Positions 8,059 through 15,657 of a stretch of DNA of 25,573 nucleotides are shown piece by piece; positions within the stretch are counted from its first letter, which is position 1; each line of letters begins with the position of its first letter. A program made the translations under genes and the position numbers. Below the pieces are notes generated by a model. The model worked only from the letters and a program-made list of their open reading frames with translations, had not been told where the DNA came from and searched no databases. The stretch comes from UBA1731 sp963626295 (GTDB lineage: Bacteria; Verrucomicrobiota; Kiritimatiellia; RFP12; UBA1067). The DNA lies in the NCBI GenBank assembly GCA_963626295.1, contig CAVFWS010000012.1, positions 1 through 25,573 of the forward strand, written 5' to 3'.

Positions 8059-8574
8059 TCATTCTCCAACCCGCGCCTCCGCCTGCTCCCTTGTCATGCC
8101 GCTGTCCACCATATGCCGTTCGATCTCCGCATCACGCCTGTCCATCGCCGTTCCGTCCTTGCCGAGGTAGTCGGCGTTCCCGAAAATCCCCATCTGCGTC
8201 AGCATGCCGTCGCCGCTTGGCGCATTTGGGATCTTGAGTCTTTCATACACTTCCCTCGCGGCCTCCTTTGTCGGCTTTTTGATGTCGATTTCGCTTTTCT
8301 CCCTCGAGGTCAGCTGTGCGAGCGCCGCTATGACCCTTTCGTCGTTCGTCCATGCGTGGCCGGACACGGTCTCGTCTTCGAGACTGGAATGCCTGACGCT
8401 CTCGTCCGCGAAGTCCACATCCACCATACCATACCATTCCGGATGGTGCAGCTTGTCCGTGGTGACGCGGAACCTGCCCTTCTCCGTCTCGAATGAGACA
8501 CCAAACCCCCCAAAGTCATCGATTCTTCCCTTGATGTTCTTCACTTCAAGAAACCTTATCGCCTTGCCTTTCAT
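8059..8574 (-). CDS. Accessory protein, candidate immunity partner of the upstream effector
   Basis: The 171-residue product begins MKGKAIRFLEVKNIKGRIDD. It starts best at ATG 8574 (AAGGAG ten bases upstream); ATG 8583, three codons earlier, is too close to that site. The first 70 residues look beta-rich and acidic (GVSFETEKGRFRV, WYGMVDVDFADESV). The rest is helical and charged, with KSEIDIKKPTKEAAREVYER and a C-terminal MTREQAEARVGE. There is no signal peptide and no family I can name. It lies 61 nt after the kinase/ART effector gene, has its own strong promoter, and is visibly richer in A+T than the structural genes. A cytoplasmic protein expressed in the lysogen next to a toxin-like gene suggests immunity, but this is inference only. 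Confidence 0.7.
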   Translation of the reverse strand: MKGKAIRFLEVKNIKGRIDDFGGFGVSFETEKGRFRVTTDKLHHPEWYGMVDVDFADESVRHSSLEDETVSGHAWTNDERVIAALAQLTSREKSEIDIKKPTKEAAREVYERLKIPNAPSGDGMLTQMGIFGNADYLGKDGTAMDRRDAEIERHMVDSGMTREQAEARVGE

Positions 8575-8610
8575 CCTACGCATTCTCCTTTCCTGTGTTT
8601 CATGGCCCAA

Positions 8611-8639
8611 ACTATACCGCACCTCCCTCGGGAAGTCAA
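8611..8639 (-). promoter_or_regulatory. Strong sigma70-type promoter before the candidate immunity gene
   Basis: On the minus strand TTGACT (8639-8634) and TATAGT (8616-8611) are separated by 17 nt, 5/6 matches to both consensus boxes. The stop codon of the upstream effector gene (8638-8636) lies inside the -35 box. The transcript would start just before the ribosome binding site of the gene at 8574. Confidence 0.75.
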
Positions 8640-10981
8640 CGCCTGGCCCGCGCTTTTCCTTTGTTCGCGCCTCGCCCCGCCAGCCCGCGCTCCGCATCGA
8701 GGAACTTCCTGACGAACGGCCTCACGTCCATTCCGCCATGCACCGTCCCCGCATAGTAGACGGGAAGTTCCCCGTTGTTTATGTCCACGTTGAACTCGTT
8801 TTCGCCGTCCCCAAGGAAAAGGTCTTGTCCATTCCTGTCCCTGGCCATGAAGTACATCCCCGAGATGCGCGAGTAGGGCACGCGCACCACCGTCAACCTG
8901 TTCGCCCCGCCTATGCACACGGTCTTGAATATCGAGTGCGATTCCGCGCCCGACCTCACCATACGCCCGAATTCGCCCTCCCGCATCCCGTTCATCCTCA
9001 TCACAGACTCTTTCTCGGTGCGGACGAGCACGACGGTCCCGGTATCGCGGTCGTTGCCCTCGAAGTCGATGTTCTCCAGCGCCGTCTGCACGCACGCCTT
9101 GTATGTGCGGAAAGCCGCGCGGTCGCGCTCCATCTCATCGGGATGCCGCCTGTAGTACTCCCATGCTTCCCTGTAGCTTTCGGATCTGTCGTCCTCTTCC
9201 GTTACGAATCCGTACAATTCACCATTCGGACCTACGAGAGTCTTGTTTCCCGTCCACTTCCCCTTGCCAGGATCGGGATCCTTGCCCCTGAGCTCGAACT
9301 CGAGTATCTTTGCCTTGCACGCCTCGATGCTCCAGCTGTTTCCGGACTGCGCCTCACACCACCTTTCGATGAACTCGTACCGCGCTGGATCGGCCCGGCC
9401 GTCCGGATCAAGCCCCCTCTCCACGATGTCGATAACCTTCTCGGTGACGCTGACCGTCGGCTCAGGAGCCTTCCATCCCTCAGGCTTCCCGACCGCAAGG
9501 CGCTCCACCTTGCCGACCGTATGGTGGAAGCTGTTCGCGGAGGACTTCTCGATCTCGTCCAGCGCGGCGAGGAGCTTCTTGGCGTTCGCGTCCTTCGCGG
9601 CAAGCAGCTGGAGCTCCGCCTTGTGCGACATGGCCTTGGTCACCTTGTCCCAGTTCGGCGCGGTGTGCTGGGGGGCATGGCTGTTCACGCTCTTGGCCGC
9701 CGCGATGATGTCGTCCGCAAATGCGTACTTGTTCCATGCGGCGGACTTCCTCGCCAGTCTGCGGTTGGGGTCGGGACGCATCCCTGAGAAGTCCGAAGCC
9801 GTCAGCCTGTGCCTCGGCGCAACCTCGCGTAGCCCCATCTTGCACGCCCTGTACGACCTGTCGAGAAGGTCTGACACCCCCTCGTCAGAGAATTTGCCCC
9901 TGTCGAGGTTGTCGCACCTCGCGGCCAATTCCCGCATTTCCCTCAAAGGCTTCTCGATGGCGATCCTGTCCCTCTCAGGAAGCGTGGCGACGGCGCGCTC
10001 GATGTCCGGCATCCTCCTGTGCGCGGCGCGGAACACGTCGGCGGTGGAGAAGGAATCGAACACCCCCCTGTTGATCGGCGACTCGCGGAGCGACCACGCG
10101 GCGTCGATCCATCGCCTGTCGCCCCACTCCGACGCCGCCTTCGCCTCGCCACGCGCGCGGAACGCCCCGCACGAGCCGTTGTCGATGCGCACGACCCGCC
10201 CGTCGGGAAGGACCAGCACGTTGTCCTGCGCGGTGCCGAGCACGTCCCAGTTGTTGAATAGCGCATCGAGCGGGAAAGCGTCAAGCAGCCTCTCGCGTAC
10301 CTTCCTCCTCTCCGCCGCCGTCGCCGTGCGCATGTATTCGCCGAGGGGCTTCCCGCCCTCAAGGAACTCGGACATCTTGTAAGTCCTGCCGCCGCTCTCG
10401 TACGTGCGGCACGCGACCGCCGACGACGGGTCGAACGCCCTGTACGCCCTGTCGAACGCGGCCTCGTTGCGGACATGCTCTGGGGTGATCTGTCCGGACG
10501 ATATGCGCCCGGGGTCTCGCGGCATCGTGGCGTTGCTTTGCTTCAGGACGTACTTCCGTCCGCCCCATTCCACGATCTTCGCCCCCGTCGTCCCGCCCGG
10601 CGACGCATTGACGACCTTGAGCTTCCGCACATCAAACTCCGCATCCGTCGGGAACGGCACACTCATGTCCGCACTGGCAGCATCTCCCTTCGCCTGCGCA
10701 TCCTCCACGCCTCCCGCAAGCGAATCGGCGGGCATCGGCGCTCCGGCATCCACCCAAGCCCCATAGGCCGTCAGCGCCGCATCCAGGATCTCCCGCCGCT
10801 TCCCGAACAGCACGGCCCACTTGCCGGTCAGCTCCGCGAGCGCGGCCCTCGCCGCCGCCACGTCGGCCGCCTTGGCCGCCTCTGCGACCTTCCTCATGCA
10901 CGCCCTCGCATAGCTCCGTGCGTCCGTCAGCGCCTTGTAGGCCCTCGCGAGGTCGAGTTCCTCCTTGGAGTTGCCCGCCAT
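8636..10981 (-). CDS. Large putative effector with kinase-like and ADP-ribosyltransferase-like domains
   Basis: The 781-residue product starts 3 nt after the minor head gene's stop, with GGGGAGG upstream. Residues 1-100 are helical. Residues 125-280 resemble the catalytic core of the HipA/PI3-4-kinase-like superfamily: a glycine loop (GGTTGAK), a strand lysine (K147 in VLK), NNWD at 243-246 with N254 in DNVLV, and a metal-binding-type D267 in RIDNG. Residues 280-640 are mostly helical. Residues 648-745 resemble an R-S-E type ADP-ribosyltransferase: R654 in VLVRTEK, an S-H-S segment at 681-683, strand RLTVVRVP, and E-N-E at 727-729 before a final strand. No secretion signal is present. Its place inside the head gene cluster suggests packaging in the virion and injection, as for T4 Alt or MuF-type toxins. 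Domain calls are by eye. Confidence 0.7.
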   Translation of the reverse strand: MAGNSKEELDLARAYKALTDARSYARACMRKVAEAAKAADVAAARAALAELTGKWAVLFGKRREILDAALTAYGAWVDAGAPMPADSLAGGVEDAQAKGDAASADMSVPFPTDAEFDVRKLKVVNASPGGTTGAKIVEWGGRKYVLKQSNATMPRDPGRISSGQITPEHVRNEAAFDRAYRAFDPSSAVACRTYESGGRTYKMSEFLEGGKPLGEYMRTATAAERRKVRERLLDAFPLDALFNNWDVLGTAQDNVLVLPDGRVVRIDNGSCGAFRARGEAKAASEWGDRRWIDAAWSLRESPINRGVFDSFSTADVFRAAHRRMPDIERAVATLPERDRIAIEKPLREMRELAARCDNLDRGKFSDEGVSDLLDRSYRACKMGLREVAPRHRLTASDFSGMRPDPNRRLARKSAAWNKYAFADDIIAAAKSVNSHAPQHTAPNWDKVTKAMSHKAELQLLAAKDANAKKLLAALDEIEKSSANSFHHTVGKVERLAVGKPEGWKAPEPTVSVTEKVIDIVERGLDPDGRADPARYEFIERWCEAQSGNSWSIEACKAKILEFELRGKDPDPGKGKWTGNKTLVGPNGELYGFVTEEDDRSESYREAWEYYRRHPDEMERDRAAFRTYKACVQTALENIDFEGNDRDTGTVVLVRTEKESVMRMNGMREGEFGRMVRSGAESHSIFKTVCIGGANRLTVVRVPYSRISGMYFMARDRNGQDLFLGDGENEFNVDINNGELPVYYAGTVHGGMDVRPFVRKFLDAERGLAGRGANKGKARARR

Positions 10982-10984
10982 CGG

Positions 10985-12433
10985 CTATTCCCTCCCCTTT
11001 CGAACTTCCTTCAGCCTCGCCCGCGCCGCATTGACGCGCCCCTGCATCTCCGCATACACGGCCTCCATGCCATCCATGGCCTTGTGCCCATCGGCTTCGG
11101 CCTTGGCCGTCTCGGCGGAGATCCAATCCCTGACCATGCGTTCCGCCTCCTTCGGCGCGGATCCGGCCAGCGCGAGCGCGTCGCGCACCTTGGGCATCTT
11201 CTTGTCCGCCGCCTGCGCCATGGCACGTGCCTGTCCCTCGACCGCCGCGCATCCCGCGTCGTATGCCGCCTGTCCCGCAATGTCCGACGGGGCGGGCACA
11301 GAGCGCACCCGCCCCTCCATCACCTTCACTGCGGCCACATCCCCCGAGAATCCCTCCGCAACCGCCCCCATCCCGGCGACAGCCGCCTCCAGACGCGCCA
11401 GGAACGCCGCAGGATCGATTTCCGGCCATTTGGCGAGCGTCTCCCTTGCCGCGTCGCGGGCGGCCGCAAGGCGCGTCTGCGCGTCCGTGGCGGCGATCCT
11501 GCATCCGTCCACGCGGGCGGCCGCCTCGCCGATGGCGGCGATGGCCGCATCCCTGCGCCCGAAGTCCGGGACGAACGGCGGGGGTGCGGGCGGCTGCGGA
11601 GAGGAGACGGACGCCCCACCCGCGCCCGATGCGGATACCGCCTGCGCCCCCGTCGGGAACTCCGCGCCGACGGGGCGTTCCAGCCATGCCCGCGCCGCGT
11701 CCGCCGACGGCTTGACGGATTCCACGTCAAGGCCAAGCCTCCTCGCCTCGCGCCGCCCGACGTTCGTCCAGCCGAGGCCCGAGCCAAACGCGAACGGAGG
11801 GTACGGCGAGCCGAGCGTGTCGCGGAATCCGCCCGCGCCGTCCCCGAGCGCCCGCCAGATGGGGGAGGACTTCAGCGCGACCATCTCGCCCCTCACGGCC
11901 CCGGTCCAGCCGACCTCGTCCCCCGCCGCGAGCCACCTCTCGGCCCAGTCGCCCCTCGGCTCGCGCCTCGCACCCGTGCGTTCGAGCCGCCACGCGGGGT
12001 TCGCCATCAGGAACACGGGGTCGTCCGACGACGCGAGCTGCCCCATGCTCCGCGCCTGGCGCACGTTCACGTCAATGATGAGCTGCAGGCGCCTCGACGA
12101 CGAGAGGTCGGTGATCGACCCGGGCTGCGCCGGAGGAGCCACCTTGCCGTGCCAGTGCGCCGCCTCGCCCCTGAACCCGCCCTGCGGCGTATAGCCCATC
12201 TTCGCGAGCGTCGCCTTCAGCCGCTTCTCCGCCACAAGCGGGATCTCCGCGCGGTTCGCCACCTCCACGAGACGGCGGCGCACCTCGTCGAGGTACGCCT
12301 TTTTCGTGGTCTGCGCCGAAAACAGCGACTGCCGCCTTATGGCCTCCGACCAGTACGCCCTTATCTCGGAGCTCTTCCTGACGGTCGCCTTCGGCTTGAG
12401 CGCGGATATCGCCGTCTCGGCAGGGGTGGGCAT
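10985..12433 (-). CDS. Putative minor head / head morphogenesis protein
   Basis: The 482-residue product begins MPTPAETAISALKPKATVRK, with GGGAG nine bases before the ATG and 6 nt after the previous stop. Residues 120-240 form the best-conserved-looking core: NPAWRLERTGARREPRGDW, then SSPIWRALGDGAG and PPFAFGSGLGWTNV. This Trp-rich, PFAFGSG pattern recalls minor head proteins found beside Mu-like portal and capsid genes. After a proline-rich linker (about 280-300) the last 190 residues are Ala-rich helices, probably coiled coil. The next gene starts 3 nt after the stop with another helical segment, so the two products may form one unit in the head. No zinc-binding MuF motif was seen, so MuF membership is unproven. 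Confidence 0.6.
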   Translation of the reverse strand: MPTPAETAISALKPKATVRKSSEIRAYWSEAIRRQSLFSAQTTKKAYLDEVRRRLVEVANRAEIPLVAEKRLKATLAKMGYTPQGGFRGEAAHWHGKVAPPAQPGSITDLSSSRRLQLIIDVNVRQARSMGQLASSDDPVFLMANPAWRLERTGARREPRGDWAERWLAAGDEVGWTGAVRGEMVALKSSPIWRALGDGAGGFRDTLGSPYPPFAFGSGLGWTNVGRREARRLGLDVESVKPSADAARAWLERPVGAEFPTGAQAVSASGAGGASVSSPQPPAPPPFVPDFGRRDAAIAAIGEAAARVDGCRIAATDAQTRLAAARDAARETLAKWPEIDPAAFLARLEAAVAGMGAVAEGFSGDVAAVKVMEGRVRSVPAPSDIAGQAAYDAGCAAVEGQARAMAQAADKKMPKVRDALALAGSAPKEAERMVRDWISAETAKAEADGHKAMDGMEAVYAEMQGRVNAARARLKEVRKGRE

Positions 12434-12439
12434 CGTCCG

Positions 12440-12901
12440 CTACTCCCTGCGTCCCCACGCCTCGCCAAGCACGTCCGCGCCCCCTTCCGAGAACGCCGGC
12501 ATGGGCCTGCCCGCATCGGTCGCCTCCCCGCCTCCCTCCACGTACGGCTCGGGCAGGAGCGAACCCTCGGACACGCGCCTGAACGTCTCCTTGGCCTCGT
12601 CGCGGGCCGTCTTGCGGGCCTCCGTCATCCCGACGGTGGCCGGGAGGCGCTTCAGGACGTCGAATGCCGCCCAGTCCATGGCTGCCCCCATGAGGGATTC
12701 GGGGATCTCGCCCCCGCTCGGCGAAAGGCGCACACGCCCGTTCGTGCGGCAGGCCATGCGCACCATCGCCGCCACGCCGTCAAGCAGCGCCTCCACCGGA
12801 TCGCCGCCCCCCGCCGCATCAGGGCTCTTCCTGTACGAATCGAGCTCCGCCTGCGAAAGCCTCGCAGCGAGGTCTGAAACCGTCGGTATTCTCCATGCCA
12901 T
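12440..12901 (-). CDS. DUF1320 / Mu gp36-like head-tail protein
   Basis: The 153-residue product begins MAWRIPTVSDLAARLSQAEL from ATG 12901, with a G-rich ribosome binding site (GGGGGGA) ahead. The frame could extend 31 codons upstream but would cross the terminator at 12958-12983, so the shorter form is chosen. An N-terminal 'PTVSDLAARLS' segment, a helical middle (VEALLDGVAAMVRMACRTNG) and the DWAAFDVLKRLP segment are like DUF1320 (Mu gp36) proteins, which follow the capsid gene in Mu-like phages and probably act in head completion. It is the first gene after the moron cassette, so its transcription needs read-through of the terminator or a promoter I cannot see. Confidence 0.6.
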   Translation of the reverse strand: MAWRIPTVSDLAARLSQAELDSYRKSPDAAGGGDPVEALLDGVAAMVRMACRTNGRVRLSPSGGEIPESLMGAAMDWAAFDVLKRLPATVGMTEARKTARDEAKETFRRVSEGSLLPEPYVEGGGEATDAGRPMPAFSEGGADVLGEAWGRRE

Positions 12902-12957
12902 GTCTGCAATCCCCCCTGCCCTCACGCCGCCAAACCAACGGCGAGCAAGCCTAAGGC

Positions 12958-12983
12958 AAAAAAAACGCCCGTTTACGGGCGTT
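12958..12983 (-). terminator. Intrinsic terminator closing the amidoligase cassette
   Basis: On the minus strand an 8-bp stem AACGCCCG / CGGGCGTT with a TAAA loop is followed directly by a run of eight T residues (12965-12958). It lies 38 nt after the stop of the cyclotransferase-like gene. Confidence 0.9.
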
Positions 12984-13021
12984 GTCCGGCGCATTGCGTC
13001 CTATCGGCTTTTGCCAGCCCG

Positions 13022-13507
13022 TCATCGCGGACAGAATCCGCCTCCGTGCGCAAATGAATCGGCTATCCCCCAGTACCGTGCCCCTCCAGAACATATTTCC
13101 CTGTATGCGTCAGAATACGGGATCCCGTCCCTCGCCGACCGCGCGGCCTCGGTCATCACATAGGCGAACGCATCGACCATCCCCTTCCCGTCAATGCGCA
13201 CCCTCACGCACACCCGCCCGTACATGGCCGGATAGCCCTCGTACCTGTCGAGTGCGCGTATGCCGTCGCGATCCACGATGAACACCGCCCCCTCCACGAT
13301 TCCATGCCCACACGGTTCTATGTCCGCAAACATCCTCTCCCTCAGGCGCCATCCGGCAAGCCGCGCCCTGCCCACTGGCAGGGCGTTTGGTACGCGATGC
13401 CCGATCCTTTCAGGATGAAGGTTCGATCCATACGCGAAGTACAGCCACCCTCCTACATCCGACCTGCCGCATCCCCCCGCCGGCATTCCCGATTTGAGAT
13501 CCACCAT
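13022..13507 (-). CDS. Gamma-glutamylcyclotransferase-like (AIG2/GGCT fold) protein
   Basis: The 161-residue product starts at ATG 13507 with a strong GGAGG site five to seven bases upstream. The family signature YFAYGSNL occurs at residues 23-30, which in GGCT-fold proteins forms the substrate-binding loop. The catalytic-type Glu lies at residue 90 in LDRYEGYP. A strand pattern VEGAVFIVD precedes it and VVRVRIDGKGMVDAFAYVM-like strands follow. Known family members cleave gamma-glutamyl-amine or related isopeptide bonds with release of 5-oxoproline or a cyclic product. The gene follows the amidoligase by 17 nt and shares its promoter and terminator, so the pair probably makes and trims, or makes and cyclises, an amide-linked product. 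Substrate is unknown. Confidence 0.85.
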   Translation of the reverse strand: MVDLKSGMPAGGCGRSDVGGWLYFAYGSNLHPERIGHRVPNALPVGRARLAGWRLRERMFADIEPCGHGIVEGAVFIVDRDGIRALDRYEGYPAMYGRVCVRVRIDGKGMVDAFAYVMTEAARSARDGIPYSDAYREICSGGARYWGIADSFAHGGGFCPR

Positions 13508-13524
13508 GTTCCACCTCCTTCCGC

Positions 13525-14433
13525 CTATGCCGCCATATCCGTGGCGGCGGCATCCCTGCGCCCACGCTTCCAGGCCGCCGAACCCGGCATCCTGGACATC
13601 ATGTGCCTGCGCGGCGCCTTGAACATCTCCCCGATCCATCCAAGGCGGAGCAAAAACACCCTCAAGTCGTATTTCGCGCTCTCCTCGCAATACTCCCTTG
13701 GCCTGATCGCGCTCGCCGACCTTGCGTCCATGGCCCGGCGCACCATCGTCAAGGCAAGGAGTACCGCCGCCCTCACCTCGCCAGCGTGGGTCGTCGCCTC
13801 GAACAGGCGGAATTCCACCGTGTGCTTCGTCCCGTTCCACAGGTTGTGGAGGTTGAGGGTGCGGTAGCGTGCGCCGCTGTAGTGGCTGTACCTGTCCTGT
13901 CCGTGATAGTACGCATCCGCAAGCGTCGCCATCGTCGGATTGCGGAGGGCGAGCATCCTGTCCACGAACTCCCTGTCAGTCGGGCGCGTGTATCTCCGAA
14001 GCCTGGCATCCTGCGTCCCGCACCCCTTGATTATCAGCCTCTCCTGCTTGTAAAACATCTTCACAAGGTTCTGCAGCTGCCTTGGCGTCATCTGCGCCGC
14101 CCCGACGTGGACGTGCAGTCCGCTTCCGCCGCCAATCCTCGCCCCCGCCCTGCGCAGGGCTCGAACAACATCCTGCAGCATCGGCATGTCCGCGATCGTG
14201 AGTATCGGGCTCACCGTCTCGCAGCCGCCCGCCACCGATCCGTCGTATTCGCAGTTCCACTCGCGCCCGTCAGGCATCGTGACCACCCAGTTGCGGAGAT
14301 GCGCTCCGCTGTACATGTACGTTCCGCCTACCGCTTCGGCAACCGCCCTCGCGGCCCTGTCGCTCCTTATCCTGTCGTATTCGAGCTCGACCCCGAAGGT
14401 CAAGTCCGCCAGTCTTTCCTCGGTCATTCTCAT
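13525..14433 (-). CDS. Putative amidoligase (COOH-NH2 ligase, glutamine-synthetase-like fold)
   Basis: The 302-residue product starts at ATG 14433 with AAGGA eight bases upstream. Motifs fit the Amidoligase_2 family: FGVELEYD at 13-20 (E16, E18), EYDGSVAGGCETVSPIL at about 62-78 (E72), GLHVHVGA at 105-112 (H107, H109), RTLNLHNLW at 191-199, and TVEFRLFEATT at 205-215 (E207, R209). These acidic and His residues are the expected metal and ATP ligands of the GCS/glutamine-synthetase-like fold. Such enzymes join a carboxylate to an amine using ATP. Cofactor and substrates cannot be read from sequence; cell-wall peptides, virion proteins or a small metabolite are all possible. It is the first gene of a cassette placed between the capsid gene and the gp36-like gene. 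Confidence 0.85.
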   Translation of the reverse strand: MRMTEERLADLTFGVELEYDRIRSDRAARAVAEAVGGTYMYSGAHLRNWVVTMPDGREWNCEYDGSVAGGCETVSPILTIADMPMLQDVVRALRRAGARIGGGSGLHVHVGAAQMTPRQLQNLVKMFYKQERLIIKGCGTQDARLRRYTRPTDREFVDRMLALRNPTMATLADAYYHGQDRYSHYSGARYRTLNLHNLWNGTKHTVEFRLFEATTHAGEVRAAVLLALTMVRRAMDARSASAIRPREYCEESAKYDLRVFLLRLGWIGEMFKAPRRHMMSRMPGSAAWKRGRRDAAATDMAA

Positions 14434-14488
14434 GTGGTGTTTCCTTCCGTTTCAAACCCCTCGCCTATCGAGGCGTTTACGGTTGCAC

Positions 14489-14517
14489 ACTATGCCGCAC
14501 ACCTCCATTGAAGTCAA
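14489..14517 (-). promoter_or_regulatory. Sigma70-type promoter of the amidoligase cassette
   Basis: On the minus strand TTGACT (14517-14512) is followed after 17 nt by CATAGT (14494-14489). These are 5/6 and 4/6 matches. The box lies between the capsid terminator and the amidoligase ATG at 14433. It shares GCGTTGACTTC and GCGG before the -10 box with the promoter at 8611-8639. Confidence 0.7.
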
Positions 14518-14528
14518 CGCAACACACG

Positions 14529-14565
14529 AAAAAAGATAAAAAATCCCTCCCCGCGGGGGGAGGGA
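14529..14565 (-). terminator. Strong intrinsic terminator after the major capsid gene
   Basis: On the minus strand a perfect 9-bp stem TCCCTCCCC / GGGGAGGGA (14565-14544) with a 4-nt loop is followed by TTTTTTATCTTTTTT. It lies about 70 nt after the capsid stop codon and just before the amidoligase promoter, so it insulates the two transcripts. Confidence 0.95.
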
Positions 14566-14633
14566 GCGGAAGGCCGCCGGAAACACCATAAAACCGCGGC
14601 CTCGCCGCAAGCCCTGTCCGCCGGACGGGCGCG

Positions 14634-15626
14634 TCAGGCGGTCGCCTGGGAGACGAGCCGCACCACCTTGGTGGGCTGGATGACCTTGTACCCGAACAGC
14701 GCCTCGACTGTGCCGAAGTTGTCGCCCTTCGCCGGGTCGCCGTGGCGGCGCGTCGTGAGGATGAGCCCCGACGCCTCGTCGGTCGTGACCCCGACCTCTG
14801 CGTACGCGCCGGGGGTGCCGGGATCGATCCTGCGCCCCGCGATGGCGAGGCAGTCCTCCTGCACGACCGCGCCCACCTGGCTCTCGTCGGCCCACTCGTC
14901 CACCTCGACGATGCCCTTCCAGCCGAACAGGCCGGGGATCACCCCGGAGCGTATGGCCTCCGTGCCGCCGTATACGTTGGAGTCGAGCAGGTCGAGTATC
15001 TCCGCGAAGCAGTCCGAGGATATGCACACCACGGAGCGTCCGGGCTTGATCCCCACCTTCTTCGCGGTGGCCCGGAGCAGCGCGAGCTGCTTCTTCAGCG
15101 TCGATCCCGACGCGGACTTGAACACAACCTCGTTGTCCGCCGTGAACTTCGGGATGTCCACGCCCTGCGCGGTCTTGCCGGTCGGCGAGGACGGGTCCGC
15201 GTCCGTGTAGTTCGGGTCGTACCCGCTCGTCGGCACGGTCGCCTTGCCGAGCCCACCGACGACCGTCTCGAGGAGCGCCTGCGCTATCGCCTCGCCGGAG
15301 GCCATGCCCGCGTTCCTCCAGAGGTCCACGTTCGTGAGCAGCGTGTCCCTGTCGTCGAACTTCCACGTGGAGTGGACGTGGACGTCGAACCTGATCTCCG
15401 GCCACACCACCGTGCCGGACGCGTCCTCGTAGTTGGAGGTCTCCTTGTCGAAGGCCTTTGCCGCCCCCGCGAGGAAGATCGGCACCTTCATCGAGGAGCC
15501 GGGCTGCGCCGCCTCCTGCGAGAAGTTTGTCGAGAAGAGCTTGACCTTTGCAAGCTCCCCGCGCGCCGCTATTATCGCCTGGTCGGCCGCGAAGACCAGC
15601 TCAGGATTCGTCAGTGAAGTACCCAT
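14634..15626 (-). CDS. Major capsid protein
   Basis: The 330-residue product starts MGTSLTNPELVFAADQAIIA at ATG 15626, with AAAGGGG upstream. It follows the protease/scaffold gene by 31 nt and ends in the strand-rich segment EALFGYKVIQPTKVVRLVSQ. Features that fit the HK97-type fold are an N-terminal helical arm, a spine-helix-like segment (EAIAQALLETVVGG), an acidic loop with GKTAQGVDIPKF, and an A-domain-like part with VVCISSDCFAEILDLLDSN and GLFGWKGIVEVDEW. Length, position between portal/protease and head-completion genes, the strong ribosome binding site and the strong downstream terminator make this the best candidate for the most abundant virion protein. The Mu gpT family is a possible relative, but I saw no diagnostic motif. 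Confidence 0.85.
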   Translation of the reverse strand: MGTSLTNPELVFAADQAIIAARGELAKVKLFSTNFSQEAAQPGSSMKVPIFLAGAAKAFDKETSNYEDASGTVVWPEIRFDVHVHSTWKFDDRDTLLTNVDLWRNAGMASGEAIAQALLETVVGGLGKATVPTSGYDPNYTDADPSSPTGKTAQGVDIPKFTADNEVVFKSASGSTLKKQLALLRATAKKVGIKPGRSVVCISSDCFAEILDLLDSNVYGGTEAIRSGVIPGLFGWKGIVEVDEWADESQVGAVVQEDCLAIAGRRIDPGTPGAYAEVGVTTDEASGLILTTRRHGDPAKGDNFGTVEALFGYKVIQPTKVVRLVSQATA

Positions 15627-15657
15627 TTTGCTTTTCCCCTTTCAGTTTCAGTCCCCT

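Noticed and set aside
6134..8170. 678-codon open frame on the plus strand
   Set aside because: Antisense to four minus-strand genes and to two promoters; composition is Arg/Pro-rich and without domain features.
10475..12877. 800-codon open frame on the plus strand
   Set aside because: It is antisense to the minor head and effector genes, full of Arg/Pro/His-rich sequence without motifs. Such long antisense frames are usual in GC-rich DNA.
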